64,000 nucleotides of DNA from Muscardinus avellanarius (GCA_963383645.1 OY726557.1:127496603-127560602), one strand, 5' to 3'; counted from the stretch's first letter, positions 43,381 through 55,479 are shown. Numbers and translations: made by a program. Notes: a model not told the origin generated them from the letters alone.

Positions 43381-45990
43381 AAGTCTATGGTTCTATAGTC
43401 TAAGTCTATAGTGGGAGAGGGGAAAACACCCAAAAGATTAAGAAAGAGAAGCATCCTGGGAAGGAGTACTAACACTCTTGTTTTCTTTAAAAGGGAACAG
43501 ACCTCCAAATGATACTTGCAAGTTGTTAGGGAACTAACCCCTACCATGTTCCATACACCATGGGATATGCCAGCCCTTGGGATCGATGGGAAAGAGGCGC
43601 TGCTCTTACAATACTCAGGGAGCCTCTGCGCCTGCCTCTTAGAGGAGGATACAGATCCCTGGCGTCAGATTCCCAAGCCACATAGGGAAAGGACGTGAAG
43701 TGTTGATGTGTCTGAGTGGCATGTGCAGCTGGAACTGAGGTGATCTGGCTGGTGGCTGCTGTGGTCAGTCCTGCTGGTTTTTTTCAATCCAATATCTTCT
43801 GCACATATACATATCACAGGACTGTAGATATTTGCCAGTAAATAGCCCAATGCTAGTTAGCTGGTTCTGTTTACCTATTCGTTTGTCTTTTTTCAAATAA
43901 GAGGATGGTCCCTATGGGGTGAGACAAGCTTTCTGCCAGCCTGGAGTTCCCTTTCATTTAGAGAAGCTAGTGTCGGCTGACTCCTGACCACAGCCCCAGA
44001 CCTGGCTTTGGCAAATTGACTGCTATGTAGATTTTCCTAAGATTAATGCTTCTTTCTCTGGGCTTATTAAAATACAGAAAGGGCTTGAGTACATCTTGCT
44101 TTTTGCATTCAGTAGTATATTGGAGAAACTGGAGCCCTAATAAGACAGCAGCCTGAATGCCAGGCCCACCCCTTCTCTATCCTTCTACTCCACTTTTCTT
44201 TACATTTATACGCAAGAAATTTTCATCTTTCCTGGGGTTTCTATGACTTGCTTATCACTTTCTATGGCTTTTCAAAGCTATATGTTCAGTAGGAAGAGAT
44301 TATATGTTTCAGATCCCCAGGCCCACCCATGGAGTGCTTCCTGGATGGTAAATGTTATTAGAGGCAACAATAACAATAATGTTGACAGTGGTGGTGGCCA
44401 TGATGATGGGGATAATGGAGCCTACAGAACTTTGTTATAAAACCATCACTACTATTATTATTACATTTGCAGCCGTGCAAAAGTGACTTCAAGTGCTGTG
44501 GCCCAGAAAAGAACCCCACTCCCTTCCCAGTTTGAGAAGCCAGAGAGAAATCTAATGAAGAGATGTTGAAAGGAGCCCTCCATGTGGTCGCACATCACAA
44601 CACAAAGCTGTGGAGCTCTAAAAGCCAATAATCTCAGCACATTTTCACTGCCATCATGTCTCCCAGGCCAGTGTAGCAGTTGGTCATTTAAGGAGCTCTT
44701 AAGACTGCAGAGCAGAAATGAAAGAAGGAGCAAATGGAATGGCCATGTTCAGGAAAAGCTGGAGATGCTGGAATATGAGATTCAGGCCAGACGATGACAT
44801 GGGATTTTTCACTCTAGGTTATAGAATCACAATAAGAGACTCCTCAAATCGCACTCATGGTGTATGTCTGATGTATGCAACCAGGGACTCTGATCCATTT
44901 CATCCCTGTTCCCAGATTTGGGCTGATGAAAGGTCTGCCTTTTGGAACACTTTCACATGAAAAGGGAGGGAAGTGAGAAGGCATCGAGAATTGCACACTG
45001 GTTTGTAAATGCTTTCATCAGCAACAGACACACATCTGTGACTTCTGTGCGCATGTCATTGACCAGAGCAGGTGACTTGTCTGTGCCTGGCTCTATATGA
45101 TGGGAGCATGTTCTCTCCAATATGGCCACAAAGGGAGACTAACTACAAATATGTATTAGGGGGCGACCCATCCCCTTATCCTGTAGATCTAAGGTAGGTA
45201 AAGTGATAGGCAAGTGGAAGTAGCTGCTATACTCCAAGCTTCAAACCAGGAAGTGCAGGTTGACACAGCACCTAGTCCTAACATCTTTCTGCTCTGCTTC
45301 CTGCTCTATTAAGGCTAGAAAACTGAACACTTGACTCCCCAGCTTCTTATACCCATGAGTGGCAAATGCAGGTTTTGGGGAAACAAGATGTCAGAGGAAA
45401 TCTGAAGGAAGGGCAGTTTTTTCTTAAGACAAAGCTTCAGGAAGACAAGCTTCTTTGCTTGTCCTTTTGTTCTATTTCAGAACACAGACATCACACCTGA
45501 AAGGCAGTAGACACCTTGGTGATCATCCGAGGCAAGATGAGAAAAAGTCCAAAAGAATCACCGAGATGCTGACCTTGGCAATTTCAAACTGTTGAATCAA
45601 GGTCAACAGCCACTTATCTCTGGCTTTCTTGCAATGTGACATAAAGAAACCCATTTATTCTGTTACTCTTAGAAAAACACATTTGTGGTAGAGACCTGGC
45701 AGAAACTTTGGAGATTGTGAAGCCTTCATTTAATGGGTAAGAAAATCGAAGTTAAGTGACATATCCAAGATACAGAAAAATTATCAGAAATCTTGGTCTA
45801 GGAATTAGAAGTTTTGTGAATCTCCTATGGTGCTTTCTTCATGCTTTTCTCTGTTCCCTGAGTCTAAACCAACTCTGGCATGATGGATTGCTTCTTTAAT
45901 ATTTGCATTTCTCCTCCCATCTCCAATCTTCCAGCGCATTATAACCCTCTCTTTTAACCAAACCTTTCCAATCTGGTTAACAATCCATCT
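43381..45990. other. Repeat-poor non-coding sequence
   Basis: About 2.6 kb with no gene accepted and no secure repeat beyond a weak reversed MIR at 45,725-45,800 (ATGGGTAAGAAAATCGAAGT). Confidence 0.4.
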
Positions 45991-46080
45991 ACAGGGAAAA
46001 AAAAAAAACAAAAAAAACAAAAACAAAAAAAAAAACAAAAAAAAAAACAACAACAACAAAAAAAACACACAAAACAAAAC
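45991..46080. repeat. A-rich low-complexity tract (AAAC/AAC units)
   Basis: Runs of A broken by single C every few bases and a (CAA)n patch. No SINE or LINE body is attached on either side, so the origin as a retroposon tail is unproven. The 153-codon minus-strand frame across it is poly-Phe/Leu and spurious. Confidence 0.9.
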
Positions 46081-46469
46081 CATCTCCTGGCCATGAGCCA
46101 AGCCATCTGTGGCTACTCTCCCATAAGTCAAAAGTAACCAAGTCTGAGAAATTATGTGTGTCAATCGTCCAAGAAATTTTCCACTTTCAAATTGCCACTC
46201 ATAGGTCAAGGGCAAGAAGAAAAGGCATCTGAAGCCAGCGTGCTGAGGTGCAGCACGTGCCACCACAGCATATGTGATACAGCAGAAAATTGTAATTGAT
46301 TCCTAATGGTGAGAACGTTTAACCCAGCTGTGTGCAGAAAAGAATGGAGTGAGGAGGAGAGAGGAAGCTGAGTTTTAAGCTCCCACTTAAAAACTTCTTG
46401 AAGTCTAAATTAATTTGGTCCTATCTCACTTACAGGCAAAGTATCTATTTCACTTGCAGCTAAAGTGAA

Positions 46470-46735
46470 CGTTTGTTTAACCTCTTGGGGGATAGGCTAT
46501 AGCTACACGTAGACCTTTGCAAGAAGAGGCACGGTTATCCAATTTCCCTCTAATTGCTCTAACAAGGATGAATTAGGACTTTCATCAGCAGGCCTGAGTG
46601 ATCAGTTTGGAGTCAGCCATGGGCGGTGAAGCCAGTTATTAAACAAAACTACAGTGTTAACTCCTAATAATACACACTGAGGGCAAATTAAGCAGAAGAC
46701 AAATATGCCACACTGGTGACACTGGAGATTATGTT
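46470..46735. promoter_or_regulatory. Candidate conserved non-coding element
   Basis: Repeat-free with intact CpGs (CTACACGTAGACC, GGGCGGTGAAGCC) and words such as CCTCTAATTGCTCTAAC, GCCAGTTATTAAAC and GGCAAATTAAGC. It suggests constraint. Inference only. Confidence 0.32.
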
Positions 46736-47269
46736 ATCTTGACTTTATGTTTTAAAGTGATGCTATTACTAGTACCGTCGAAGTTCATTTCTAAGGCATA
46801 GTAGGGAAGTAAATGTTCACTTGGGCTTTCTATGTGGTTAAGGAGAAGCCATCTGACAAGGGAACACTGTATTCTGTTGAAACATCCACTTGGACTAGGT
46901 GCCACTTTGAGATACATTAATTATTTCAATCATACACATTAGAAGAACTTACAGAAAGCACAAGCAATACCATACCCCCTGATAACTGGCTGAGCAGGAT
47001 TGGGGCCACTCCTGACATTGTTGTCTCTGCTCAAAATGTCACTGCATGCATCCATGGCAGCATCCAAGAAATGCTTCTATTTCTGCTCAGTTTTACTCCA
47101 GTCATACCACCCTGGCACCGACTGCCTTTCTCAAGTATAAGTTACAGCAGACATGCTGACTCGGAAAGAGAGGGCTATTGAAAATGCAATTTGAGTTAAA
47201 TAAATTGATCATACATCAGGGTAGTGGAGAAGGGGAGAGGGAACCTTTCTCATGTCTCATCAAAACTTC

Positions 47270-47530
47270 AGAAGGCCATTCTGGTAGAACCTCGTTAATT
47301 TGCACTAAGAGCCGGGATTAACTTGACTAATTACTGAGCTGTAAGCAGTGTGGATTAGAGTGTGCAGGAGCAAACACAATTTAGAAAGCTGGGCTCGTGC
47401 ATCAAACAAATGGACTTTGTTGTACAATTAAAAACCTACTTTAACACAGACTGGAATGAAATCCAATAGCGGAATAAGTGCTTTAATAATAACACTTTTC
47501 AGAGTGAAGTCTAAGCCTGGTGCCTTGGGG
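47270..47530. promoter_or_regulatory. Strong candidate enhancer-like conserved element
   Basis: Repeat-free segment containing two GGATTA words (the reverse of TAATCC, the OTX/PITX/CRX-type site) at 47,315-47,320 and 47,352-47,357. It also has CTAATTAC at 47,327-47,334, CGTTAATTTGCA near 47,293, and later CAATTAAAAACC and GCTTTAATAATAAC. CpGs persist (CTCGTTAATT, GAGCCGGGATT, GGCTCGTGCATC, AGCGGAATAAG). The composition fits a developmental enhancer. No conservation data were available. Confidence 0.42.
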
Positions 47531-48399
47531 AACCAGCATTGTGGATACCAGACCTTGCCCAATCACTGAATCCCAGAAGACCTTGGCCTCCTTAGGGCTC
47601 CTCTAGTTTATCCTTTGAGGGAGAGCAGGTGTGTGCGAACCCTCTTCCCATTCTACTTACACTACAGTGTTCATGTGCTAATGAAGTGAGAACACTTTGA
47701 TCTTGGCTAAGTCAAGTGCATGCAAGAGGCCCATCTTTATAGCATTTGAGCATTTGTTTGTTTTCCTCTCTCTGTTTTTGTTTTCCACAGTCCCAGAGAA
47801 ATTGGGATTATAGTTGTTTGTCTGTTTCAGACACACCTGCTGGTCATTCACCACCTGAACCTACAAGTGGTATTTGCATACGGCAGTGAGCCTGCCACAG
47901 AAGCAGCTATGACGTGGCCAGCGGAGGATTAACACTTCAGGTGGGAAGTAGCAGCAGGGGTGGATGAAAATCTTAAGTAGCAAAGATCTTGTTTTCATCT
48001 CCAGAACTCTGCTAATAAAGGCCAGTGGCAATTCTCTTGCTGGTACCAATGTCTTGAGATGGATTAGTTTTCCCCAAAACTTTTCAACTAGATTTTAGTG
48101 ATGGTTGTGCACTGTCTCCTCTATCTTTCCCCTCCACATGCATATGCAGAGCAGCCTTGGGGATGCCCAGAGCTAGACCATGTTACACACACATTTACTT
48201 GCTCAACCATGCCTGTATGCTTATGTGTTGAATTCTCAGACAGTTTCCAGAATTGCACCGAGATAGGGGCAGGCAGTGGGCAGCTTACTTTAGCTTTTCA
48301 GGGACAGGTATGGTTTCCATAAAACTTCCTAGAAGGTCAAGCACCATGGGGAGCTGGCAGGCTGCAGGCTTGTGGTAAATGGCATGAAGTTGTGCTTTA
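47531..48399. other. Unique non-coding sequence
   Basis: No gene or named repeat recognised. Confidence 0.4.
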
Positions 48400-48670
48400 A
48401 TGTGACTTTGCAGTGGAGTATATATATCTTCTCTGACTTCAGATTTGGCCATGTGACATGTTTTGCTCAATGGTGTGGGATGTGACATACATGTCAGAGG
48501 TTGGGCTTGGCATCATCTCTCCCTCCCCTGCTATTCATAGGAAGAGCTTGTCCCAGGTTGACAATATACTCCAGCTCATTGCCAGTCCCCCGAATGAGAA
48601 AAATCACTGTTCTTGTTAGCTAGTGAAACTTTGGGCCTATTAGAATAGCAAACCAGTAACTGAAACACCA
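48400..48670 (+). repeat. MLT1-like LTR fragment
   Basis: 'GGCCATGTGACATGTTTTGC', 'CAATGGTGTGGGATGTGACA' and 'GGTTGGGCTTGGCATCATCT' match text found in older MLT1 LTRs. The 3' polyadenylation region is missing or unrecognisable. Confidence 0.4.
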
Positions 48671-48769
48671 GACGAGTGTAAGAAAACCTCCAAGTAAGTC
48701 AGATAGATAAGACTTGCCTTCAAAAAGCTTGCAGATGATTTAGAAAAATAAGGTACATGAGATTTTTAT

Positions 48770-49050
48770 TAGCAAAAGTAAGTGATACAATGTGACCAGT
48801 GCCCCCAAGGGAAACAATATGAATGAGAACTTCCTTCTAATATAGGAGTGGGGATGAAGGGAAGAGGGGAGTAGAAGAGAAAGCTTTATGGTAGATGTGA
48901 CATTTGAACTGATCTTAAAGCTTCATGGATCTTGGTTCTTATGGAAGGATGAAAACATATATAAAGGCAAGAAATGGCTCCCAGGTGGAGAAATAGCATA
49001 AATGAAAGGACAGACACAGGGGTTAAAGAAGGGCCTTGACTATCAGTTCC
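48770..49050. repeat. Old L2-like repeat fragment
   Basis: 'GGTAGATGTGACATTTGAAC', 'TGATCTTAAAGCTTCATGG' and 'GCATAAATGAAAGGACAGAC' are in the order seen in old interspersed repeats. Family unproven. Confidence 0.3.
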
Positions 49051-49114
49051 ATTACGGCAAACTTAAGAGACCATGGCCAGTCTATAACTTTCTATATAAA
49101 AATGCATATCTCCA

Positions 49115-49480
49115 TGGCCATTGGGATTTTCAAAATAATCTCCCAAGTTTGAGCCCAAATCTTGTTGAATGGAGGAGAAGTGGGACAGACATAGAACATT
49201 TTAGAAACCAAACTCGTTATATCTTTAAAGAGAAGTACATCTCTCCCTTCCACTTTGTTCAGTGTATGGAATATGAAATTCATCTCAGAAAGCCCCAGAG
49301 ATGACTCTATCGACTGTCCTTTAAATAGAATTAAAATTGACTCAAGACATATCTGCAAATCTATTGAATTACATAGTCCACAATTGAGCTGCAGCTGGTC
49401 TTGCAGGAGGAAATTAAACAGACGAGGGGAGAAATCAAATGGAGAAACTGCCTTGGATGCTGACACTTCCTAGAGAGGGG
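49115..49480. promoter_or_regulatory. Candidate conserved non-coding element
   Basis: Repeat-free, with CpGs (AAACTCGTTATATC, CTCTATCGACTGTCC, AACAGACGAGGGG) and AT-rich motif words (GGAATATGAAATTCATC, TTAAATAGAATTAAAATTG). A 124-codon minus-strand frame covers it but has no domain, so non-coding constraint is the more likely reading, if any. Confidence 0.3.
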
Positions 49481-50146
49481 ATGAAGGGAATGGGTTGCAG
49501 CAAATGTGAAACTCGTGTCGTATCACAAGACTTTACTGTTTTGCTAAACCAATAGGGCCAAGCAATTTCCCTTCATTAGTGCAAGAAAATTCAGCATTCA
49601 TTGCTTTGAATTCTTCTCTTCAGACTTCAGGAAGGTATGGCTGAGTGTAAAATGGATATCTCCAATATTTTCTATTTGTATCATTGTATACTTACTACAT
49701 TCTGTGGCCTATGTAAAGACTGGAGACACAAAGTAAGCAAGACAATCTCTATCATCTATTTATTTTTTTTCTCTTCAATCATTATCTTTACTCATTTCAC
49801 CCCATTTGCCACCAACAAACGTTTCTTGAATTCCCATTGAGCATTGGCTACTTTGCTAGGCTTTGGGGACGTCGATCACAGCAGATTCTACCTGAGAAGA
49901 GCTCAAATTCCAGAATGAGTCATAGGCTTAGTTCTGTATGCTGTATACTTTAGCAGGGTAGTGATGAATTTTATCTCCTTGAATTAGGCCCAGCTTCTTC
50001 CTTCCAGGGTCTGATCACACAGCAGAAAAGTGACAATCCTGCACCAAATATCCTGTGCTATGAGGATGGTACTTTATTGTTATGTAGATAGCACTCAACT
50101 TTCTTCCTGTAGATGTTATTATTATTAGCAATAGTGATATTCATGG
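49481..50146. other. Non-coding sequence with weak L2-like text
   Basis: Reversed L2-like phrases at about 49,690-49,870 (AAAGACTGGAGACACAAAGT; GCTAGGCTTTGGGGACGTC). No gene. Confidence 0.35.
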
Positions 50147-50409
50147 TGCTATGGTTTGAGTATGCTCTGGGTATGTCTCCTATAAATTCATTGGTTTGGA
50201 ATTTAATTTGCCATGTAATAATGTTGAGAGGTGGTGAAACCTTTAAGAGGTGGGGCCTAGTGCTAGGGGGATAGAAGGCGCTGCCCTGGTAAGGCAGTAA
50301 AGTAGTTCTTGTGGGACTCTGAGTTAGTTCTTAAGAACTAGAAAGTGAGTTGCTATATAGGAATGAACCTTGCCCTTCATAATCTTTCCACCTTTCCATG
50401 TGATATCTG

Positions 50410-50410
<1 letters not shown>

Positions 50411-50460
<50 letters not shown>
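50411..50460. repeat. (CT)n microsatellite within LTR
   Basis: About 25 CT units in the middle of the LTR. Confidence 0.96.

Positions 50461-50492
<32 letters not shown>
50460..50492. repeat. (CA)n microsatellite within LTR
   Basis: About 16 CA units directly joined to the CT array. Confidence 0.96.
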
Positions 50493-50493
<1 letters not shown>

Positions 50494-50670
50494 ACACCCT
50501 GAGGTCATCTACCAGAGCCACAGAACCCTCACCAGAGCCATGCAGATGCCAGCACCATGCTCTTAAATGACATTAAGCCTCCCAAATGGTGAGCTAAATA
50601 GACCTCGTTTCCTTATACATTACCTAACCTTAGATATTTTGATGCAGCAATGAGAATATGGAGTAAGACA

Positions 50671-50867
50671 CACAGAAAACAAAGACTGAGATGGGATGGA
50701 AAGGTATAGCAGTGACAGTCTTTGCCTCTGAAACAGAAGCTGTGTATTTTCTGGGTTTCTATTTGTGGAGGGAAGGAATGCTTCACAAGGGTGGCTTCAT
50801 TTCAACATTCCACCGCACCATACCACAACACCCACAGACTTTTAAAAATCAATTTACTTCTTCAATT
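50671..50867. other. Unique non-coding sequence
   Basis: Short unassigned stretch between LTR and L2-like repeat. Confidence 0.35.
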
Positions 50868-51010
50868 TAACAAATATTTATGAACATCTACTATGGTTCA
50901 GGCACTGTTCCAGCTATCAAATACTGAGCAAAGTTGTGACCACAGTCTTGCCCTCAGGTGAAAGTGACAGCAGTAAGTGACAGATACTGAACAGGCCATT
51001 GTGCAAAGAA
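50868..51010 (-). repeat. L2-like 3' fragment, reversed
   Basis: 'AACAAATATTTATGAACATC', 'TACTATGGTTCAGGCACTGT', 'TTGTGACCACAGTCTTGCCC' match the reversed L2 end. Confidence 0.6.
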
Positions 51011-51534
51011 ATTATTAATTGCAACTGCGGTTAAGTGTTACAATGCTCTGATTTTATGCGAGAACAGGTAGAAATCCAGATAGTGTCTATATCTTGTGCT
51101 TTATGTTCCAAGAGGAGCCCGACTTGGATAACTGGGTTAGGTTTTCAATGAAGAGAGTTTTGTTGGATAATACTTCCTTGAAGGAAACACCAAAAGTTTT
51201 CAGCCTTCTTAGCTTTTTAGATAGTTTTGTTTATGGACATATATATGCTTGGCTAACCAAATGTTCTGGTTTGCCTTGGTATAAAAGATTTCCAAGACTT
51301 GGGACTTTCAGTGCTGAAATGAGGCATTGCTGGGCATACCAAGATAGATGGTAATTAGAATGGTGTGTGTATGTGTGCATGTGAAAACACATATGCCTGT
51401 TCATCCACGGATTGGGAAATTTCAGTTTCTTTTTCTGTAAAATGAGAATTAGAAAGACTAAGCTTGCTTCTAGCATATATGTCTCCTCTTCCTTATGGAG
51501 ACCTGAGGATGGAGTTTAAGAACCTCGCTACTCC

Positions 51535-52110
51535 ATAGACAGATTTTGAGTGCGTCAATGCAACTCTCGGTGTATGCACACTGGGTTGGGGGTCGAGCAG
51601 GTCGGCACCATGAATGATTGTGGTGCCTTGTGTTCAGCATAAATTACAACCCTTTCTCATCATTTTCTATAAATTTCATTTGAATGTAATTTCTATGGGA
51701 GCGTCAAGCCCGATGCTAAACAGTTTAGCTCTCTTTGTGCCATGCTAATCTACTGTACTTGATTGTAAATGGGCTGCCATTAGCCTTGTTGTGAGAGTTG
51801 GGAAATCTGTGTAATTGCTTAGTAATGTTTTTAAACTTTTGAATGGCGTGTGTGCATGTGCGGCTGCTCGGCGCCCATCTATCTATAGGCCGTCTAATGG
51901 GTTCCGATGGGAGCACACGCAGCACACCTCGTGCCTGGAAACTCGCAAAGTCATCAGCACTTCGGGCATGAGTGGCATTTTAAAGGACCTTTACCATGAG
52001 TGGAATTAGCATGCACTGTCCCTCTGGAGCCTGTTAGCTTTTCGATTCTGACCCCCATGGTGAAAAATAAATGTATATAATTTAGTTGGAAAGAATGTCT
52101 TTAGGGCATT
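51535..52110. promoter_or_regulatory. Best candidate ultraconserved-like element
   Basis: About 575 bp free of any recognisable repeat, AT-rich yet with many surviving CpGs: GAGTGCGTCAATG, CTCTCGGTG, GGTCGAGCAGGTCGGC, GGAGCGTCAAGCCCGATGC, GAATGGCGTGTG, GTGCGGCTGCTCGGCGCCC, AGGCCGTCTAATGGGTTCCG, CTCGTGCC, ACTCGCAAAG, CTTCGGGC, TTTTCGATTC. It also carries GTAATTGCTT at 51,811-51,820 and AATTAGCATGCAC. CpG survival in AT-rich single-copy DNA is a mark of constraint. Frames of 60-66 codons on both strands have no domain, so a regulatory element is preferred over an exon. Confidence 0.42.
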
Positions 52111-52607
52111 TGTGATATAGGACATTTTTTAAATCAAGTCCCCAAACGGCAGTGGCCAAGACTAATATAGGTCACTATCATCCAAAAGGATTGAAATTTA
52201 TAGTAATGCTAGGTCAGATCACCACCCTCAGCCAGGACATTTACCATGGCCCTTGGTTTTGTCATCCAGCATCCACAGCTTTGGTCCTTTGTGATGTCTT
52301 CCTGGATGTGACAAGAATCTATACCTGGTTTCTATTGATAAGTGGTGGATATAAGTTATCAAGATGAGAGGATATAGGATGTTTAGTTTCAAAAGGAAAA
52401 TTATTTCCAAGAATGCTCAGGTCTGGAGTAAGGACTAGGTAGACATCATTAGATTAGGACTTTCAGAAGCTATTTAGGACACAGATCAAATTCTTCATCC
52501 TCCTGAGGTGTTTCCCTCTTCTAAGTTCTTAAAGTCACTATGATACTGATTTGGCATATTTTTCATATATTTTGTCTTATGTTAACTTTTTCTATTTTTT
52601 TTTTTCA
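52111..52607. other. Unique non-coding sequence
   Basis: No gene or named repeat recognised. Confidence 0.4.
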
Positions 52608-52798
52608 GTCCTGGGGATGGAACTTAGGGCCATTCTAAGCCACACCCCAGCCCTATTTTTTATTCTTTATTTTGAAACAGGGTTTCCCTGAGTTGCAAAG
52701 GACCTAATTAAGTAGCTGAGGCTGTCCAACAAACCACAGTCCTCCTGTCTCAGCCTCCCAAATCCTGGGATTATAAGCGTGTGCCACCATGCCCGGCT
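52608..52798 (-). repeat. B1+ID composite SINE
   Basis: Minus strand: GTCCTGGGGATGGAACTTAG (ID half), linker TATTCTTTATTTTGAAACAG, B1 half CCTGGGATTATAAGCGTGTG and CCACCATGCCCGGC. Flanking words CTTTTTCTA (left) and CTTTTTTCTA (right) may be the target duplication. Confidence 0.93.
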
Positions 52799-53329
52799 TT
52801 TTTCTAAGTTCTTATTCAGCACTCTTCTTATTTAACCATCAGAATCTGTGGCAATCCCAGAGTCAGAGTGATTCTAAAACTGTGTGCCTTGTGCCTCACG
52901 CAAAACCTACTTGAGAACCAGGGTCTCATCTGTTACAGACCCAGGCATGAAATATGTTAGGTCCAACTTTTCATTCTCTTATTAATATTTCTTCGAACAA
53001 TAGAATGATGGAGGTAGGGGAAATATCAGATGGCAGATGTTAAACAGTTTTGGAATCTCTTCCTTACCCTGGGACGAATCCTTTACTGAATATATTTCTT
53101 TACAACTTTCTTTGACATTAAGGGGAAAAAAAAAGTTACCACCAAGCTGTGATTGTATAGAATCCTTGTTATCTCAGAATTCATTAGCATAGTCACCAGG
53201 ATGGGACTTACACATATCTCTGAGGATTTTCATAGAATATACTGAAATGGTCTTCCCTGGGTTTGTATTTTATTTTTATGCATTTTATCAATAATTTTAT
53301 TACTTTTCCCCGCCAAACCCCTTTGCCCC
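52799..53329. other. Unique non-coding sequence
   Basis: No gene or named repeat recognised. Confidence 0.4.
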
Positions 53330-53680
53330 ATCTGGCCTTTAATGGAGGGAAACAAGGCTAAGATTACAATGTATCCAGATTTAAATCCAAATACAATCTA
53401 GTTGCATTTGGAGCCCAGAGAGTCAGTCAAGGCTATTATTGGCTGCCAGGATTTTTAGAAAATACATAAATCTCCTTTTGTGCCATAAATACATTTCTGC
53501 ATTCAGAGCTCAGAGAGAGAGACCTCATTATACCACATCCTGAGAGAGGGAGAAGCACATCTCATTCCGAGTGACAGGTGACATGTTCTCTAGAAACATG
53601 TAAAACGATTGCAAGCTAATTTAATTCCCTTCTCATTTTTAACCATGGTTGAAATAATTGTAGCTGTGCAAATGATGTTC
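53330..53680. promoter_or_regulatory. Candidate conserved non-coding element
   Basis: Repeat-free with long unbroken motif-like words: AGATTACAATGTATCCAG, AAATACAATCTAGTTGC, TTATTGGCTGCCAGG (inverted CCAAT), TGCCATAAATAC and GCAAGCTAATTTAATTCC. Constraint is plausible but untested. Confidence 0.3.
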
Positions 53681-54018
53681 AGTATCCACAACACAGGGGT
53701 TTTGAGTTAGGTTATGCCTAAAGCCCAGGTTGACTTCATGACCCTACCTCAATGGAATAGGCCTTTGATAACAGGCCATTGTTTATAAATGGCCAACCTG
53801 TTCATAGATCGAAGTTTACTTAGAAATAAATGAGAGTTGGATCTATCAAATTAAAATTATACAGCACAGGATTTCTCAATAATTACCTGCATATTAGAAC
53901 CACTTGGGGAGCTCTAAACATTACTGAGTAACTAGGGTTATGTTGAGTTCTGCACTGGTAGTTAAGCTTCCTGAGTAAATCTAATGAATAACCAGGTCAG
54001 AGAACCAATAATCAAGTG

Positions 54019-54242
54019 AAGTTCTCAAATTTATTGTGTGTCAGAATCATCTTGTTCAAACACATATTACTATCCTTCTTATCCCTAGAGATGTTGGCCC
54101 TTAGATACACACACACACACACACGCATGCACACACGCACGCACACACACATGGAGAGAGGGAGAGAGAGAGAGACAGACAGACAAACAGACAGGGTAAT
54201 ATGGTGCTACTGGTCTGGGATCTATACTTTGAGAACCACTGG
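54019..54242. repeat. MER5-type hAT remnant with internal microsatellite
   Basis: The left end AGTTCTCAAATTTATTGTGT and right end CTATACTTTGAGAACCACTG form a worn inverted pair of the MER5 terminus (CAGTGGTTCTCAAA). The middle is expanded by the mixed CA/GA/GACA tract at about 54,108-54,196. Confidence 0.65.
54108..54196. repeat. Compound (CA)n-(GA)n-(GACA)n microsatellite
   Basis: CACACA with GCATGC and GCACGC interruptions, then GAGAGAGGGAGAGAG and ACAGACAGACAAACAGACAG. Confidence 0.92.
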
Positions 54243-55479
54243 TATGAAGGGTTAAGATTTTAAAGCATTAATTATTATGCATATTTGGGCTGAATTATAA
54301 ATTATCTCGATAATTCTTTGCTTTCTACTTTATGTCAACCTGTTCTATTAGCAATGACTCTAAGCAAATAATTAGTCATTTTCCTAAAAATGGACCTTCT
54401 GGAACATATCTTCTCACTCTAAATATCAAAACAAAGACTCAACCTTTCAAATGTCTCTGTTTGGCTATGAATTGGAAAATGCAGTTGAAAAATTCTGTAC
54501 TTTTGGGAATATGTGTACACAAAGTTCTTAGAAAAGATGATGATGTGGAAATGCCACATAAAGAGCCTTTCTGCCTTATATCCCTAAAGATATCCCTACA
54601 GACGAAGATAATGTTCAAAGACCTGAGGTCAATTGCTTTTGATCCTTCCAAAGACCCAAGCATTATGTATTAATAGGTCAGAAGAAATCTTCTCAGAGTA
54701 AGGAGTCTTCAGAATATCTTCTTCCTACAGGGTGTTAGCCTCCCTTTCTCCCTTTCCTCATCTGGGGATCTGTGCCTCAGCATCATAGCAGCCAGACGAG
54801 CTGTTTCATATCTCAGGGCCTCTTCATATCCTCGCAGAGGCCCTCTAGCACTCTTGATGTTGCCTCTCAGCAGGGTCCTGCAATAATAGATACCCCTTAA
54901 GTTCAGAATCATAGCCCTGATCAATGTTATAATGTTTTCAGTAACTGGAGTCCAGGGGCTATGACTCAAGGATATTTTGGTATAAAGTAGGCCCCTCTCT
55001 ACCAAATCTACGGAAAGGGATTAAATAGGGAAGAGATAAGCTTGCATTTGCAAACCATTATGGGGTAACTGGGAACTGATTCCCGATTTAAAATGCATTG
55101 ATTATCTCAAAGTTTCTTGACCTAGTTTGCATTGGGCTTGCAGAAGTCATAGCAAAGAGAGCATGTTCTTTGATATGGAAATGGTGTTTATTTTGTTCAT
55201 CTCTGAGGCTTTCCCACATCCATTCAAGAGGCAGGAAAATGGACTTGAAATAGCTGAGTAACCTTATTTGGGGTTAGATGACTACTCATGGCTGAAATGA
55301 GAGTGATTGTTAGCCACCAACCAATATCAGGGGGTGCTCAGGCAACAAAACAAAAATCCCCAATCCTTACTTTTACACTGTGTATGTCTTTTAGGCATGG
55401 AGACAGAAGTGTATGCTGCTCTGTCCAGTGCTGCCTTTAGACCAGCAAGCCAGACCTCTGCCGGGCTTTGTATTCTAGA
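54243..55479. other. Unique non-coding sequence
   Basis: No gene recognised. A 113-codon frame at 54,332-54,673 shows no domain and no splice context. Confidence 0.35.

Larger units (their letters stand above)
50147..50670 (+). repeat. MaLR-type solo LTR with compound microsatellite
   Basis: TGCTATGGTTTGAGTATGCT start, 'AGAGGTGGGGCCTAGTGCTA', 'CTGCCCTGGTAAGGCAGT', 'TTTCCACCTTTCCATGTGAT', 'GGTGAGCTAAATAGACCTCG' and end 'GAGAATATGGAGTAAGACA'. This is the MST/MT-like LTR plan. No viral coding DNA is attached. Confidence 0.8.

Noticed and set aside
45805..46266. 153-codon minus-strand open frame
   Set aside because: Its centre is the reverse of an A-rich tract (poly-Phe/Leu), which removes stop codons by composition.
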